A stretch of 31,987 nt of DNA, from positions 1-31,987 of the forward strand of contig JAUQYA010000110.1 in the NCBI GenBank assembly GCA_030837785.1, in the 5' to 3' direction. This DNA is from Albidovulum sp. (GTDB taxonomy: Bacteria > Pseudomonadota > Alphaproteobacteria > Rhodobacterales > Rhodobacteraceae). Made by a program: the position numbers and the translations under genes. The notes beneath the pieces are model-generated. The model was not told the DNA's origin. It saw only the letters and a program-made list of their open reading frames with translations, and made no database searches. Of the stretch, positions 16,918 to 24,256 are shown one piece after another; the first letter of the stretch is position 1, and each line of letters opens with the position of its first letter.

Positions 16918-17839
16918 CCGATCCCCCCAATCGATCGAAGCCGGGCTGGAGCAGGATCGCGCCGCCCTGGTGCAGGCGCTCGCCGATCTGCGCGACAGGC
17001 TGGCTCCCGCCGCGCTTTTCGCGCAAGGCAGGGCGGCGCTGGCCGCCGAGGCCCGGCCCATCCTGAGCCCCCTGCTGGCGGAGGTCGATCACGCCATCCG
17101 CTCGCAGCCCCTCGTCGCAGCCGCAGCCGGTGTCGCGCTGGCGGCGCTGATCCTCGGCCGCAAGCGCGACGAGCCGGAGGTCGCGCCGGTTCCGGTCATG
17201 GCCGGAACCCGGTACGAAGCCCTGACACGCTGGGAGGACGAGGGTGGACCGGTCGCCGCCACGCCGCCCGACCCGGAGGACGAGTGGCTGGCCGGGGCCA
17301 CCGCCATTCGGGCCAGGGCAGACACGCTTCTGGCCCGCGTCGACGAGGCCGCCCGCCGCGGGCTGGCCCCGGCCGCCGATCTCGCCCGGCACCGGGCCGA
17401 GATCCTCGCCGCGCTCGCCCGCGATACCCGCGCCGCGCTGGCCAGGGGTCTCGGCTCGGTCAGCGGGGCGGCACGCGAACAGGCCATCGTGGCGCGCGAA
17501 CGCGTCTATCTCTCGCGCCTCGCGCTCGGATCGGGAAGCCGCCAGACCGTGGGCGAGCATCCCCTTGCGGCCGGCGCGGCGATGGCGGCGGCCGGGGCGG
17601 CGCTGGCACTTCTCTTCCGTCCGACAGAAACCGAAGACCGCCTGATGGGCGGGACACGCGACCGCCTCATGGCCGAGGCCAAGGCTGCCCTGCGCGCGGA
17701 GGCGGTGAAGGCGAGTGAACTGGCGCGGTGCCTGACCGATGCCCTTGGCCACGACATCGGCCGCGCCCGCCGGGTGTTCCAGCCGCCCGCGGCCCCGACG
17801 CCGGCCGATCCGCAGGCCCGGCCGGGCCACCGGGACTAA
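16910..17839 (+). CDS. DUF3618-type protein
   Basis: A 309-residue protein. The N-terminus (SPQSIEAGLEQDRAALVQAL, then ADLRDRLAP) matches the DUF3618 signature of a short helix with regularly spaced acidic and arginine residues. A hydrophobic helix follows at ~60-80 (PLVAAAAGVALAALILG). The middle is Ala/Arg-rich helix, and a second hydrophobic segment is at ~220-240 (EHPLAAGAAMAAAGAALALLF). It is probably an inner-membrane-associated structural or stress protein; no catalytic residues are visible. The ATG overlaps the preceding holin-family frame by 8 bp. DUF3618 genes commonly sit next to holin-family genes, which supports both calls. Confidence 0.8.
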   Translation: MSDRSPQSIEAGLEQDRAALVQALADLRDRLAPAALFAQGRAALAAEARPILSPLLAEVDHAIRSQPLVAAAAGVALAALILGRKRDEPEVAPVPVMAGTRYEALTRWEDEGGPVAATPPDPEDEWLAGATAIRARADTLLARVDEAARRGLAPAADLARHRAEILAALARDTRAALARGLGSVSGAAREQAIVARERVYLSRLALGSGSRQTVGEHPLAAGAAMAAAGAALALLFRPTETEDRLMGGTRDRLMAEAKAALRAEAVKASELARCLTDALGHDIGRARRVFQPPAAPTPADPQARPGHRD

Positions 17840-17860
17840 CCCGCCCGCCGCACGACCGAA

Positions 17861-17888
17861 CCGCCGGCCCCTGCGAAAGGGCCGGCGG
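17861..17888. terminator. Hairpin between convergent genes
   Basis: A perfect 10-bp stem CCGCCGGCCC/GGGCCGGCGG with an 8-nt loop sits between the ends of the DUF3618 gene (17839) and the kinase gene (17921). There is no T-run on either side, so it may act with Rho or as an RNA 3'-end stabiliser for both strands. Confidence 0.6.
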
Positions 17889-17920
17889 TCTGCATCGGCG
17901 GCAGCGATCCGACCGGCCGG

Positions 17921-19621
17921 TCAGGCCGGGTGGCGCGGGAACACCAGTTCCACCGTCGACCGGCCGTCGTCGATCCGGGCGGTCACCCGTCCGCGCAGTT
18001 GCGCGGCGACCTGCGACAGCATCCGCCAGGGGATCGCCGCAAGCCCGGTCGTCCCCTCGGGCATCAATTCCGGCACCACCGGGCCCACGACCATCAGGCG
18101 GATGTTGCCGTCCGCCTCGACAAGCGACACCTCCACGCCCCGGTAGATCCCCGCCCCCACGGCGAAGTGGCAACTGACGATTTCCGCCAGCGCCAGCGCC
18201 AGCGGCACCGCGGCCTGCGCCGGCATCCGGATCGGCTCGAACCGCTTCTTTGCGGTGCCGGGAGCGATGCCGTGGATCTCCTTCAGGCGCCGGATCACCG
18301 CGAAGAGGATCTCGTCCATCGGCACGTCGCGCCGCCCGCCCAGGCTGTAGAGGCTGGTATGGGTCGAGGACAGCGCGATGACGCGGTTGATCAGCCCGCC
18401 GAGCACGGCGCGCAGATCGGCATCGGCGGTTTCGCGGCGATACATCCGCATCACCGAGGCGATGATCTGCAGGCTGTTGCCGCTGCGATGGTGCACCTCC
18501 TTCAGAAGCGTGTCCTTGTCGACGAGAAGGTTCTGCAACTCGGCCTCATCATGCTCGATGGTCCGGATCAGCTCCTCGTAGACGGCGTGCAGCTTGCGGA
18601 TTTCGGTCGGCGCCTCGTCCATGTGGGGCACCGGCGCACGGGTGCGGCTGGCCATGTAGGCATTCATCGCCCGCGACAGCGAGCGCACGTGGCGGACGAC
18701 GAACCGGCTCGAGGCGACCGAGGCCGCGAACAGCGCCGCCGCCCAGGTCAGCGCCGGCAGGAGGAAGGGCGCCACCGCCGCCGTGGCCCAGAGGCCGTCG
18801 TTCTCGCGCTCCCACACGGCCAGGAGAAAGAGGTCGGATGCCACGCTGGTGACCGAGACGATGCGGCGGCGGCCGTCGACCCCTTCGCTGTAGAAGGGAC
18901 GGCCCGCAAGCATGTCGAGCCGGTCGAGCGCCACGCCGCCGGACACCAGCGTCGCGAGCCCGGCCGCGTCGGTCGTCGCCGACAGGAGCGTCCCGTCGCC
19001 GGTGTAGGTGGCAAGCAGTGCCGGCTTCCAGAGCGCTTCGCTGTCAACATAGGGCGCGGGCAGGACCGACCGGTGCCGCAGCAGGATCGCCACCACCCCG
19101 GTCTGCCGGTCGGCCGCCGCATCGATGACCGGCTCGGCCACCCCGATCACCGGCGCCCCCGAAACCGGCCCCTTCAGTCCGTAGGCCAGGGTTGGCTCGG
19201 GCTTCGCGGTCATCCGGGCGAACAGCGGATCGCCTGCGAAATCGATCGTGGTGCCGGTCGACGTGCAGGTCGTCCGGCCCGACATCGGGATGTAGGCGAC
19301 CAGCGTCGCGGTCGGGTTCGTCGCCGCGCCTGTCCGCATCCGGGCCACACAGTTCGTGTCCGGGGGGATGCCCACCGACAGGCCCGTCGCCAGCATCCGG
19401 GCCGTGGTCTTCGCGTCGCGGATCATGTCCATCTGCGGGCGGACCGCCTCGATCGAGGCGCCGCCGATCCCGTTCAGCGTGGCCCTGTCGGTCTGGTCCA
19501 GCGAAGCCCAGGCCTGCACGATCGAGAGAAGGCCCAGCGGCAGAAGCGCGAGGACCAGCGTCGAGGCCAGCCTGAACCCCAGGCTGCTCGTCGCGAACAC
19601 CTGTCCGACGCGCCACCTCAA
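17921..19621 (-). CDS. HisKA_2-family sensor histidine kinase with degenerate ATPase domain, GSR-linked
   Basis: A 566-residue membrane sensor, last gene of nepR-ecfG-kinase. Helix 1 spans ~17-38, a periplasmic sensor region of ~240 residues has two cysteines (91 and 119), and helix 2 spans ~280-304, followed by a HAMP-like linker. The HisKA_2 box KEVHHRSGNSLQ has the likely phospho-acceptor His378. The ATP-binding part is abnormal: the N-box reads ALALAEIVSCHFA, with Cys484 where Asn is needed, and no DxGxG motif is found (VVGPVVPELMPEG instead). It may be a pseudokinase, phosphatase or scaffold for PhyR. The start appears to be TTG (19619-19621) with GAGGTGG upstream, 9 nt after the ecfG stop; a downstream GTG is possible. 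HisKA_2/HWE kinases are the usual PhyR kinases in Alphaproteobacteria. Confidence 0.85.
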   Translation of the reverse strand: MRWRVGQVFATSSLGFRLASTLVLALLPLGLLSIVQAWASLDQTDRATLNGIGGASIEAVRPQMDMIRDAKTTARMLATGLSVGIPPDTNCVARMRTGAATNPTATLVAYIPMSGRTTCTSTGTTIDFAGDPLFARMTAKPEPTLAYGLKGPVSGAPVIGVAEPVIDAAADRQTGVVAILLRHRSVLPAPYVDSEALWKPALLATYTGDGTLLSATTDAAGLATLVSGGVALDRLDMLAGRPFYSEGVDGRRRIVSVTSVASDLFLLAVWERENDGLWATAAVAPFLLPALTWAAALFAASVASSRFVVRHVRSLSRAMNAYMASRTRAPVPHMDEAPTEIRKLHAVYEELIRTIEHDEAELQNLLVDKDTLLKEVHHRSGNSLQIIASVMRMYRRETADADLRAVLGGLINRVIALSSTHTSLYSLGGRRDVPMDEILFAVIRRLKEIHGIAPGTAKKRFEPIRMPAQAAVPLALALAEIVSCHFAVGAGIYRGVEVSLVEADGNIRLMVVGPVVPELMPEGTTGLAAIPWRMLSQVAAQLRGRVTARIDDGRSTVELVFPRHPA

Positions 19622-19639
19622 CGCGCCACCTCAACGCGC
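19608..19639. repeat. 13-bp tandem duplication at the ecfG/kinase junction
   Basis: ACGCGCCACCTCA occurs twice in direct tandem (19608-19620, 19621-19633), followed by the first 6 bases of a third copy. The unit is not a multiple of three and spans the ecfG stop codon and the kinase start. Confidence 0.9.
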
Positions 19640-20218
19640 GGCCGGGGTTGCCCGCAGAACGACCGCCTGCGTCGCCCCATCGGTGCCCGAGAACATGCCT
19701 TCGCCTTCCTCCAGTTGCAGAAGCTCCGCCAGCCGCTTGCGCGCGCGGCTTGCCCGGCTCTTCACGGTGCCCACGGCCACGCCCATCATCCCCGCCGCCT
19801 CCTCGCAGGAAAAGCCCGAGGCGCCGACGAGGATCAGCACCTCGCGGTGTTCGGGGCTCAGCGCGTCGAAGGCGCGCTGGAAATCCTGGAACGCCAGGCG
19901 GGCATCATGGGCGGGTTTCACCGAAAGTCCGGCGGCGTGTGCGCCCTCGGTGTCCTGGACCTCGCGCCGGGTCTTGCGCAGGAACGAATAGTAGGTGTTT
20001 CGCAGGATCGTGAAGAGCCATGCGTCGAGGTTGGTGGCCGGATCGAACTTGTCGAGGTTCGACCATGCCTTCAGGATCGTTTCCTGCACGAGGTCGTCGG
20101 CGAGCGACATGTCGCGGGCGAGCGAGATCGCGAAGGCGCGCAGCCGCGGGACCGCGCCGGCGAGCCGGTCGGCCGGATCCGCTGTCGCATCCTGCGCCTG
20201 CCTGGCGTCGCGCGTCAT
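19631..20218 (-). CDS. ecfG: ECF sigma factor EcfG, general stress response
   Basis: A 195-residue ECF15/EcfG-type sigma factor that directs RNA polymerase to stress promoters of the form GGAAC-N16/17-cGTT. Region 2 is at ~25-90 (LARDMSLADDLVQETILKAW, FDPATNLDAWLFTILRN) and region 4 at ~130-180 (LSPEHREVLILVGASGFSCE, then TVKSRASRARKRL). The C-terminal tail after LLQLEEGE is short. Its ATG overlaps the nepR stop as ATGA, so the anti-sigma factor and sigma factor are made together. In the known mechanism NepR holds EcfG until phosphorylated PhyR removes NepR. The upstream divergent EcfG promoter indicates positive autoregulation. Confidence 0.96.
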   Translation of the reverse strand: MTRDARQAQDATADPADRLAGAVPRLRAFAISLARDMSLADDLVQETILKAWSNLDKFDPATNLDAWLFTILRNTYYSFLRKTRREVQDTEGAHAAGLSVKPAHDARLAFQDFQRAFDALSPEHREVLILVGASGFSCEEAAGMMGVAVGTVKSRASRARKRLAELLQLEEGEGMFSGTDGATQAVVLRATPAAR

Positions 20219-20391
20219 GACCCGTCGCCCTTCGGTCCGGTGCCGGCGGTCTTGAGCTGGGCCAGCAGTTCCTTGAACCGGTCCGGCAGTTCCTCGTTCA
20301 GCGCGGCGGTGTAGACCCGCTTCAGGTTTTCGTCGATCTGTGCCCGTATCGCCTGCCTCTTCGGCGATCCGCCGTCCTTTTCGGTGGTCAT
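20215..20391 (-). CDS. nepR: NepR anti-sigma factor
   Basis: A 58-residue protein, the usual size of NepR. The core helices are AIRAQIDENLKRVYTAALNE and ELPDRFKELLAQL, the conserved NepR pattern that wraps around EcfG and, alternatively, around the sigma-like domain of PhyR. The ATG at 20389-20391 has only a weak AAAGG site but fits the family's start. It is first in nepR-ecfG-kinase, divergent from phyR, and transcribed from the leftward half of the symmetrical EcfG promoter. The short low-charge N- and C-termini are normal, as these parts are disordered in the family. Confidence 0.95.
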   Translation of the reverse strand: MTTEKDGGSPKRQAIRAQIDENLKRVYTAALNEELPDRFKELLAQLKTAGTGPKGDGS

Positions 20392-20438
20392 TTTTGTGCC
20401 TTTGCGGTCGTCAATTTTTGCGTCGTCAGGATTTGCAG

Positions 20439-20470
20439 GGAACCTAACGCAATTGCGCGCGTTTGGTTCC
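20439..20470. promoter_or_regulatory. Overlapping divergent EcfG promoters for phyR and nepR-ecfG
   Basis: Plus strand: GGAAC (20439-20443), 16 nt, CGTT (20460-20463), about 40 nt before the phyR ATG. Minus strand: GGAAC (20470-20466), 16 nt, CGTT (20449-20446), about 55 nt before the nepR ATG. Both match the EcfG consensus without mismatch and interlock within 32 bp as an imperfect palindrome, so each polymerase footprint excludes the other. Confidence 0.88.
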
Positions 20471-20502
20471 GGCAAGACCGAAGAAAAACGGAGAAAAACT
20501 CG

Positions 20503-21312
20503 ATGCTCGCACAGGAAGCGCTCGACCATTCGGCCAGGGTCGCCCGGCATCTGCCCTATCTGCGCCGCTATTCCCGTGCGCTCACCGGCAACCAGACCAG
20601 TGGCGACGCCTATGCGGTCGCGGTCCTGGAATCGGTGGTGGCCGATCCCGCCGCGCTCGACCGCCACGGCGATCCGAAGGTGGCGCTCTTCGCCGTCTTC
20701 CACTCGATCTGGTCCAGTTCCGGCGCACCCGTCGCAGAGGCGGAATCCAGTCTCGCGAGCGCGGCGCAGTCGCACCTTGCCGGGTTGACCCAGAATTCGC
20801 GCGAGGCGCTCCTTCTCAACGCCATCGAGGGTTTCGACCGCAACGAGGTCGCGGCGGTCATGGGCATTTCCGCGGCCGAGGCGGCCGAGCTTGTCGAGAT
20901 CGCCCTGCGCGAGATGGAGGCATCGGTGCGCGGCTCGGTTCTCGTGATCGAGGACGAGGCGTTGATCGCGATGGACATCGCCGACATCGTCGAGGGCATG
21001 GGCCACCGCGTGACCGGCAACGCCCGGACCCGCGCCGAAGCGGTGGAGATGGCCGCCGAGGACCGGCCCGACCTGATCCTCGCCGACATCCAGCTTGCCG
21101 ACAATTCCTCGGGCGTCGACGCGGTGAACGAAATCCTCGCGCAGTTCGGCGAACTGCCGGTGATCTTCATCACCGCCTTCCCCGAGCGGCTGCTGACCGG
21201 CAATCGCCCGGAACCCGCCTTCCTCATCAATAAGCCCTATACCGAGGAACAGCTCCGCTCGGCGGTCAGCCAGGCGATGTTCTTCTCCTCCACCGACACG
21301 CTGCGCGGCTGA
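20503..21312 (+). CDS. phyR: PhyR anti-anti-sigma response regulator
   Basis: A 269-residue protein with the PhyR architecture. Residues ~1-138 are an EcfG-like domain (sigma2-like, then sigma4-like LTQNSREALLLNAIEGFDRN) that mimics the sigma factor. Residues ~143-265 are a receiver with acidic pair Glu150/Asp151, phospho-acceptor Asp195 (LILADIQLAD), Thr224 in FITAFPERLLTG and Lys244 in NKPY. When a stress kinase phosphorylates Asp195 the sigma-like domain is exposed, binds NepR and frees EcfG. GGAG lies before the ATG and the divergent EcfG promoter 40 nt upstream. All catalytic receiver residues are present. Confidence 0.97.
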   Translation: MLAQEALDHSARVARHLPYLRRYSRALTGNQTSGDAYAVAVLESVVADPAALDRHGDPKVALFAVFHSIWSSSGAPVAEAESSLASAAQSHLAGLTQNSREALLLNAIEGFDRNEVAAVMGISAAEAAELVEIALREMEASVRGSVLVIEDEALIAMDIADIVEGMGHRVTGNARTRAEAVEMAAEDRPDLILADIQLADNSSGVDAVNEILAQFGELPVIFITAFPERLLTGNRPEPAFLINKPYTEEQLRSAVSQAMFFSSTDTLRG

Positions 21313-21336
21313 CCGCCGCGCGTCCGGGCGCGGCGG
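21313..21336 (+). terminator. Hairpin directly after phyR
   Basis: A perfect 9-bp stem CCGCCGCGC/GCGCGGCGG with a 6-nt loop begins at the base after the phyR stop codon. No T-run follows, so it could be a weak terminator or a 3' stabiliser that lowers read-through into the phospholipase-D gene. Confidence 0.55.
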
Positions 21337-21373
21337 CCGGGTCCCGCCGCAACCCTTGCCACGTTCCACGCCC

Positions 21374-22993
21374 ATGCCGCAGGCCCTGGCCGCAGTTCTC
21401 CCCGATGCCACCGATCCGGTCCCCCGGCCCGGCTCGGTGGCGCCGCGGGTCGAGGTGCTGGTCACCGCGGCCGAGGCCTATCCGGCGCTGGAGCGCGCCT
21501 TCCTCGCGGCGGAACGGGAGATTTCGGCAAGCTTCCGGATCTTCGACCTGACCACGAAGCTCCGCTCCGCCGAGGCGCGGCAGGTCGGCGACACCTGGTT
21601 CGACCTCGTCGCCCACACGCTCGGCCGCGGCGTCGCGCTGCGCATCGTGATCGCCGACTTCGATCCGGTCGCCCGTCCCCGGCTGCACCGCGCCACCTGG
21701 CGGACGGTGCGGTGGTTGCACGCGGCCGCCGAACTCGCGGGCCCCGGGGCGCGGCTTCGGGTCGTGCCCGCCATGCACCCGGCGACGGCGGGTCTGGTGC
21801 CGCGTCTTCTCCTCTGGCCGGTGGTGCTGTCGCGGCTGTTGCGAACCACCGGCTGGCTTGGCGGGCTGGTTCCGCCCCACCGGCTGGCCGTGCTCCGCGA
21901 ACTGCCGGGGGTGCGGCGGTTTCTGGCCGGGCCGCCCGCCGCCGCCCGGCCGCGGCCGCGCCTGGCCGCGCTGCCGCCGCTCCATCCCGCCACGCATCAC
22001 CAGAAACTCGCGGTCTTCGACCGGCGCCAGCTCTACATCGGCGGGCTCGACCTCGACGACCGGTTCTACGACACGCCGGATCACCGCCGGCCGAGCGACG
22101 AGACCTGGCACGACGTCCAGCTGATGGTCGAGGGGCCGGTGGCCGAGGACGCGCATCGCCACATCGCCGGGTTTCTCGGCATCGCCGGCCGGCGCCTGCC
22201 GCCCGGGCCGGTCGCGCCGGACCGCGACGGCCTGCGCTTCGTGCGGACCCTCTCGCGCCGGCGCAGCGCCTGGCCGGGCCTCCACATCTCGCCCGACCCC
22301 GCCGTCACCGAGATCGAGGAGGCCCATCACCGCGCCGTCGCGGCCGCGCAGCGGCTGATCTACGTCGAGACCCAGTATTTCCGCGACCGCCGCCTGGCCC
22401 GCCGCCTCGCGCTTCAGGCGCGGCGGATGCCGGGCCTGACGATGATCCTCGTCCTGCCCGCCGCACCCGACGACATCGCCTTCGAAGGGGCCGAGGGCAT
22501 GGACGCCCGGCTGGGAGAGTTCCTTCAGGCCGAGGCGCTGCGCATCCTGCGGCGCGGCTTCGGAGCGCGGCTCTTCGTCGGCGGGGCGGCGCAACCGCGC
22601 GCCACTCGCGCATGCGGCCGGGCACAGCTCAACGGCGCGCCCCTGGTCTATGTCCACGCCAAGGTCAGCATCTTCGACGCGGCCACGGCCATCGTCTCCT
22701 CCGCCAATCTCAACGGCCGCAGCCTCAGATGGGACAGCGAGGCCGGGCTGGTGATCACGCGGCCCGAGGCGGTGGTCGCGCTGCGCGGGCGCCTGATGGC
22801 GCACTGGCTGCCCCGCGACGCCGATGCCGCCTGCCTCGACCCCGATCGCGCCGCCGTGGCCTGGGCAGCGCTCGCCTGCCGCAACGCCGCCCGCGCGGCG
22901 GCCGAGCGCGAGGGCTTTCTTTTGCCCTACGACGCGAAACCCGCCGAGGCGTTCGGCCGCGCCTTCCCGCTGGTGCCCGACGAACTGGTCTGA
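21374..22993 (+). CDS. Phospholipase D/cardiolipin synthase family protein
   Basis: A 539-residue protein with two HxK(x)4D motifs, the PLD catalytic pair: THHQKLAVFD (His209, Lys211, Asp216), followed by the usual GGLDL, and VHAKVSIFD near residue 425, followed by SSANLNGRSL and a downstream Glu. PLD-family enzymes hydrolyse phospholipids or exchange head groups, as in cardiolipin synthesis. The protein has no clear signal peptide; a hydrophobic stretch around 140-165 could associate with the membrane. The ATG at 21374 has no good ribosome site, and no separate EcfG motif is seen, so it may depend on read-through from phyR 61 nt upstream. Phospholipase or transferase activity cannot be decided. 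Confidence 0.88.
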   Translation: MPQALAAVLPDATDPVPRPGSVAPRVEVLVTAAEAYPALERAFLAAEREISASFRIFDLTTKLRSAEARQVGDTWFDLVAHTLGRGVALRIVIADFDPVARPRLHRATWRTVRWLHAAAELAGPGARLRVVPAMHPATAGLVPRLLLWPVVLSRLLRTTGWLGGLVPPHRLAVLRELPGVRRFLAGPPAAARPRPRLAALPPLHPATHHQKLAVFDRRQLYIGGLDLDDRFYDTPDHRRPSDETWHDVQLMVEGPVAEDAHRHIAGFLGIAGRRLPPGPVAPDRDGLRFVRTLSRRRSAWPGLHISPDPAVTEIEEAHHRAVAAAQRLIYVETQYFRDRRLARRLALQARRMPGLTMILVLPAAPDDIAFEGAEGMDARLGEFLQAEALRILRRGFGARLFVGGAAQPRATRACGRAQLNGAPLVYVHAKVSIFDAATAIVSSANLNGRSLRWDSEAGLVITRPEAVVALRGRLMAHWLPRDADAACLDPDRAAVAWAALACRNAARAAAEREGFLLPYDAKPAEAFGRAFPLVPDELV

Positions 22994-23072
22994 GCCGCGA
23001 GGAGCAGGCCGCGACGCGCCCGGGATGCCCGGCGGGAATACGCCCTTCCCCCGGCGGTGACCGCCAAGGCCC

Positions 23073-23098
23073 GGAACCCCACCCTGTCCGCCGGCGTT
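23073..23098 (+). promoter_or_regulatory. EcfG promoter of the PRC-barrel gene
   Basis: GGAAC (23073-23077), 17 nt, CGTT (23095-23098): an exact match to the consensus, 62 nt before the start codon of the gene at 23161, and in the correct orientation. Confidence 0.8.
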
Positions 23099-23160
23099 GA
23101 CCCGGCACTTCCGATGCCTGGCTGCACCGGATCATGCAACTGACGATACAGGAGATTTCC

Positions 23161-24204
23161 ATGAAAGCCCTGCTTCTCACCTCCGCTCTGGCGGCCGGTC
23201 TTGCCGTGCCTGCGGCCGCCCAGACCACGACGCCCGCCTCGCCCTTCCAGACCGAGGCAGCCGGCCCCTCGGTTTCGGCCTCCGACCTGATCGGGGCGCG
23301 CATCTACGCCAGCGAAGCCGCGCTCGAGGGCGACAGCTTCACCGGCATCCAGGAAGGCTGGGACGACATCGGCGAGGTCAACGACGTCATCCTCGGCCGT
23401 GACGGCACGGTCGATGCGGTGCTGGTCGACATCGGCGGCTTCCTCGGCATCGGCGAACGCCAGGTGGCGGTCGACATGAGCGCGCTCCGCTTCGTGCAGG
23501 ACAGTGCCACCGATGCCGACGACTGGTTCCTGGTGGTGCAGGCCGACCGGGCGGCGCTCGACGCCGCGCCCGAATGGCCCGCCGCGGGTTCCGGCGCGGA
23601 CGCCACCACCGGCATGACCGAGACGCCGGTGGTGCCGGACACCAGCGCCGGGGCCGACAGCACCACCGCGCCCGATACCACGGCTTCGGGGACCGACACC
23701 ACCGCCGCGCCCGACGCCACCGCCGGGGCGGACACCAGCGCCGGGGCCGACGCTACCGCCGGGGCCGACACCTACGCCACGCCGGACCCGGCGACCGGGA
23801 CCACCGGCGACGTCGCGACGGCGCCCGACGCCACGACCCCTGGCTCGCCCGCGACCACGCCCGAGGCGGGCGATCTCACTGCCGCTCCGGGTGCGTCTGC
23901 GCCGCTTCCCGAAGGCTATGCCGCCATCGCGCCCGACGCGCTGACGGCCGAGATGCTGACCGGCGCGAACGTCCATGACATGGCCGACGTCACGATCGCG
24001 GAAGTCTCCGATCTGGTGCTGACCCCCGAGGGCCAGGCGACCGAGGTCGTCGTCGACGTCGGCGGCTTGCTCGGCATCGGCGCCAAGCAGGTGGCGATCC
24101 CGATGGAGCGCGTGACCGTGGCGCAGAACGCCGATGGCGCCGTGCAGGTCTATGTCGACATGACCAAGGACGAGCTGAAGGCGCTGCCCGAGTTCCAGTC
24201 CTGA
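23161..24204 (+). CDS. Secreted protein with two PRC-barrel domains
   Basis: A 347-residue exported protein. The signal peptide MKALLLTSALAAGLAVPAAA ends near AQT. PRC-barrel 1 is at ~38-115 (EVNDVILGRDGTVDAVLVD, then GGFLGIGERQVAV) and PRC-barrel 2 at ~250-345 (SDLVLTPEGQATEVVVD, then GGLLGIGAKQVAI). They are joined by ~110 residues of Thr/Ala/Asp/Pro/Gly low-complexity sequence with imperfect repeats such as TAGADTSAGAD. PRC-barrels bind proteins or RNA and are not enzymes. AGGAG lies six bases before the ATG, and an exact EcfG promoter lies upstream. Double PRC-barrel exported proteins are frequent stress-induced genes in Rhodobacteraceae. The exact partner is unknown. Confidence 0.9.
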   Translation: MKALLLTSALAAGLAVPAAAQTTTPASPFQTEAAGPSVSASDLIGARIYASEAALEGDSFTGIQEGWDDIGEVNDVILGRDGTVDAVLVDIGGFLGIGERQVAVDMSALRFVQDSATDADDWFLVVQADRAALDAAPEWPAAGSGADATTGMTETPVVPDTSAGADSTTAPDTTASGTDTTAAPDATAGADTSAGADATAGADTYATPDPATGTTGDVATAPDATTPGSPATTPEAGDLTAAPGASAPLPEGYAAIAPDALTAEMLTGANVHDMADVTIAEVSDLVLTPEGQATEVVVDVGGLLGIGAKQVAIPMERVTVAQNADGAVQVYVDMTKDELKALPEFQS

Positions 24205-24231
24205 TCCGCGGGCGCCTCGCCCCTAATCGAC

Positions 24232-24255
24232 GGCCCGCCGGCAACCCGGCGGGCC
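24232..24255. terminator. Bidirectional terminator hairpin
   Basis: A perfect 10-bp stem GGCCCGCCGG/CCGGCGGGCC with a CAAC loop occupies the gap between the convergent PRC-barrel gene (ends 24204) and the kinase gene (ends 24257). It abuts the kinase stop codon. Confidence 0.7.
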
Positions 24256-24256
24256 T

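Noticed and set aside
17930..20314. A 794-codon plus-strand frame across the kinase, ecfG and nepR
   Set aside because: Antisense shadow; it crosses three unambiguous minus-strand genes.
21266..22804. A 512-codon minus-strand frame under the phospholipase-D gene
   Set aside because: No family pattern; the plus strand has both HKD motifs.
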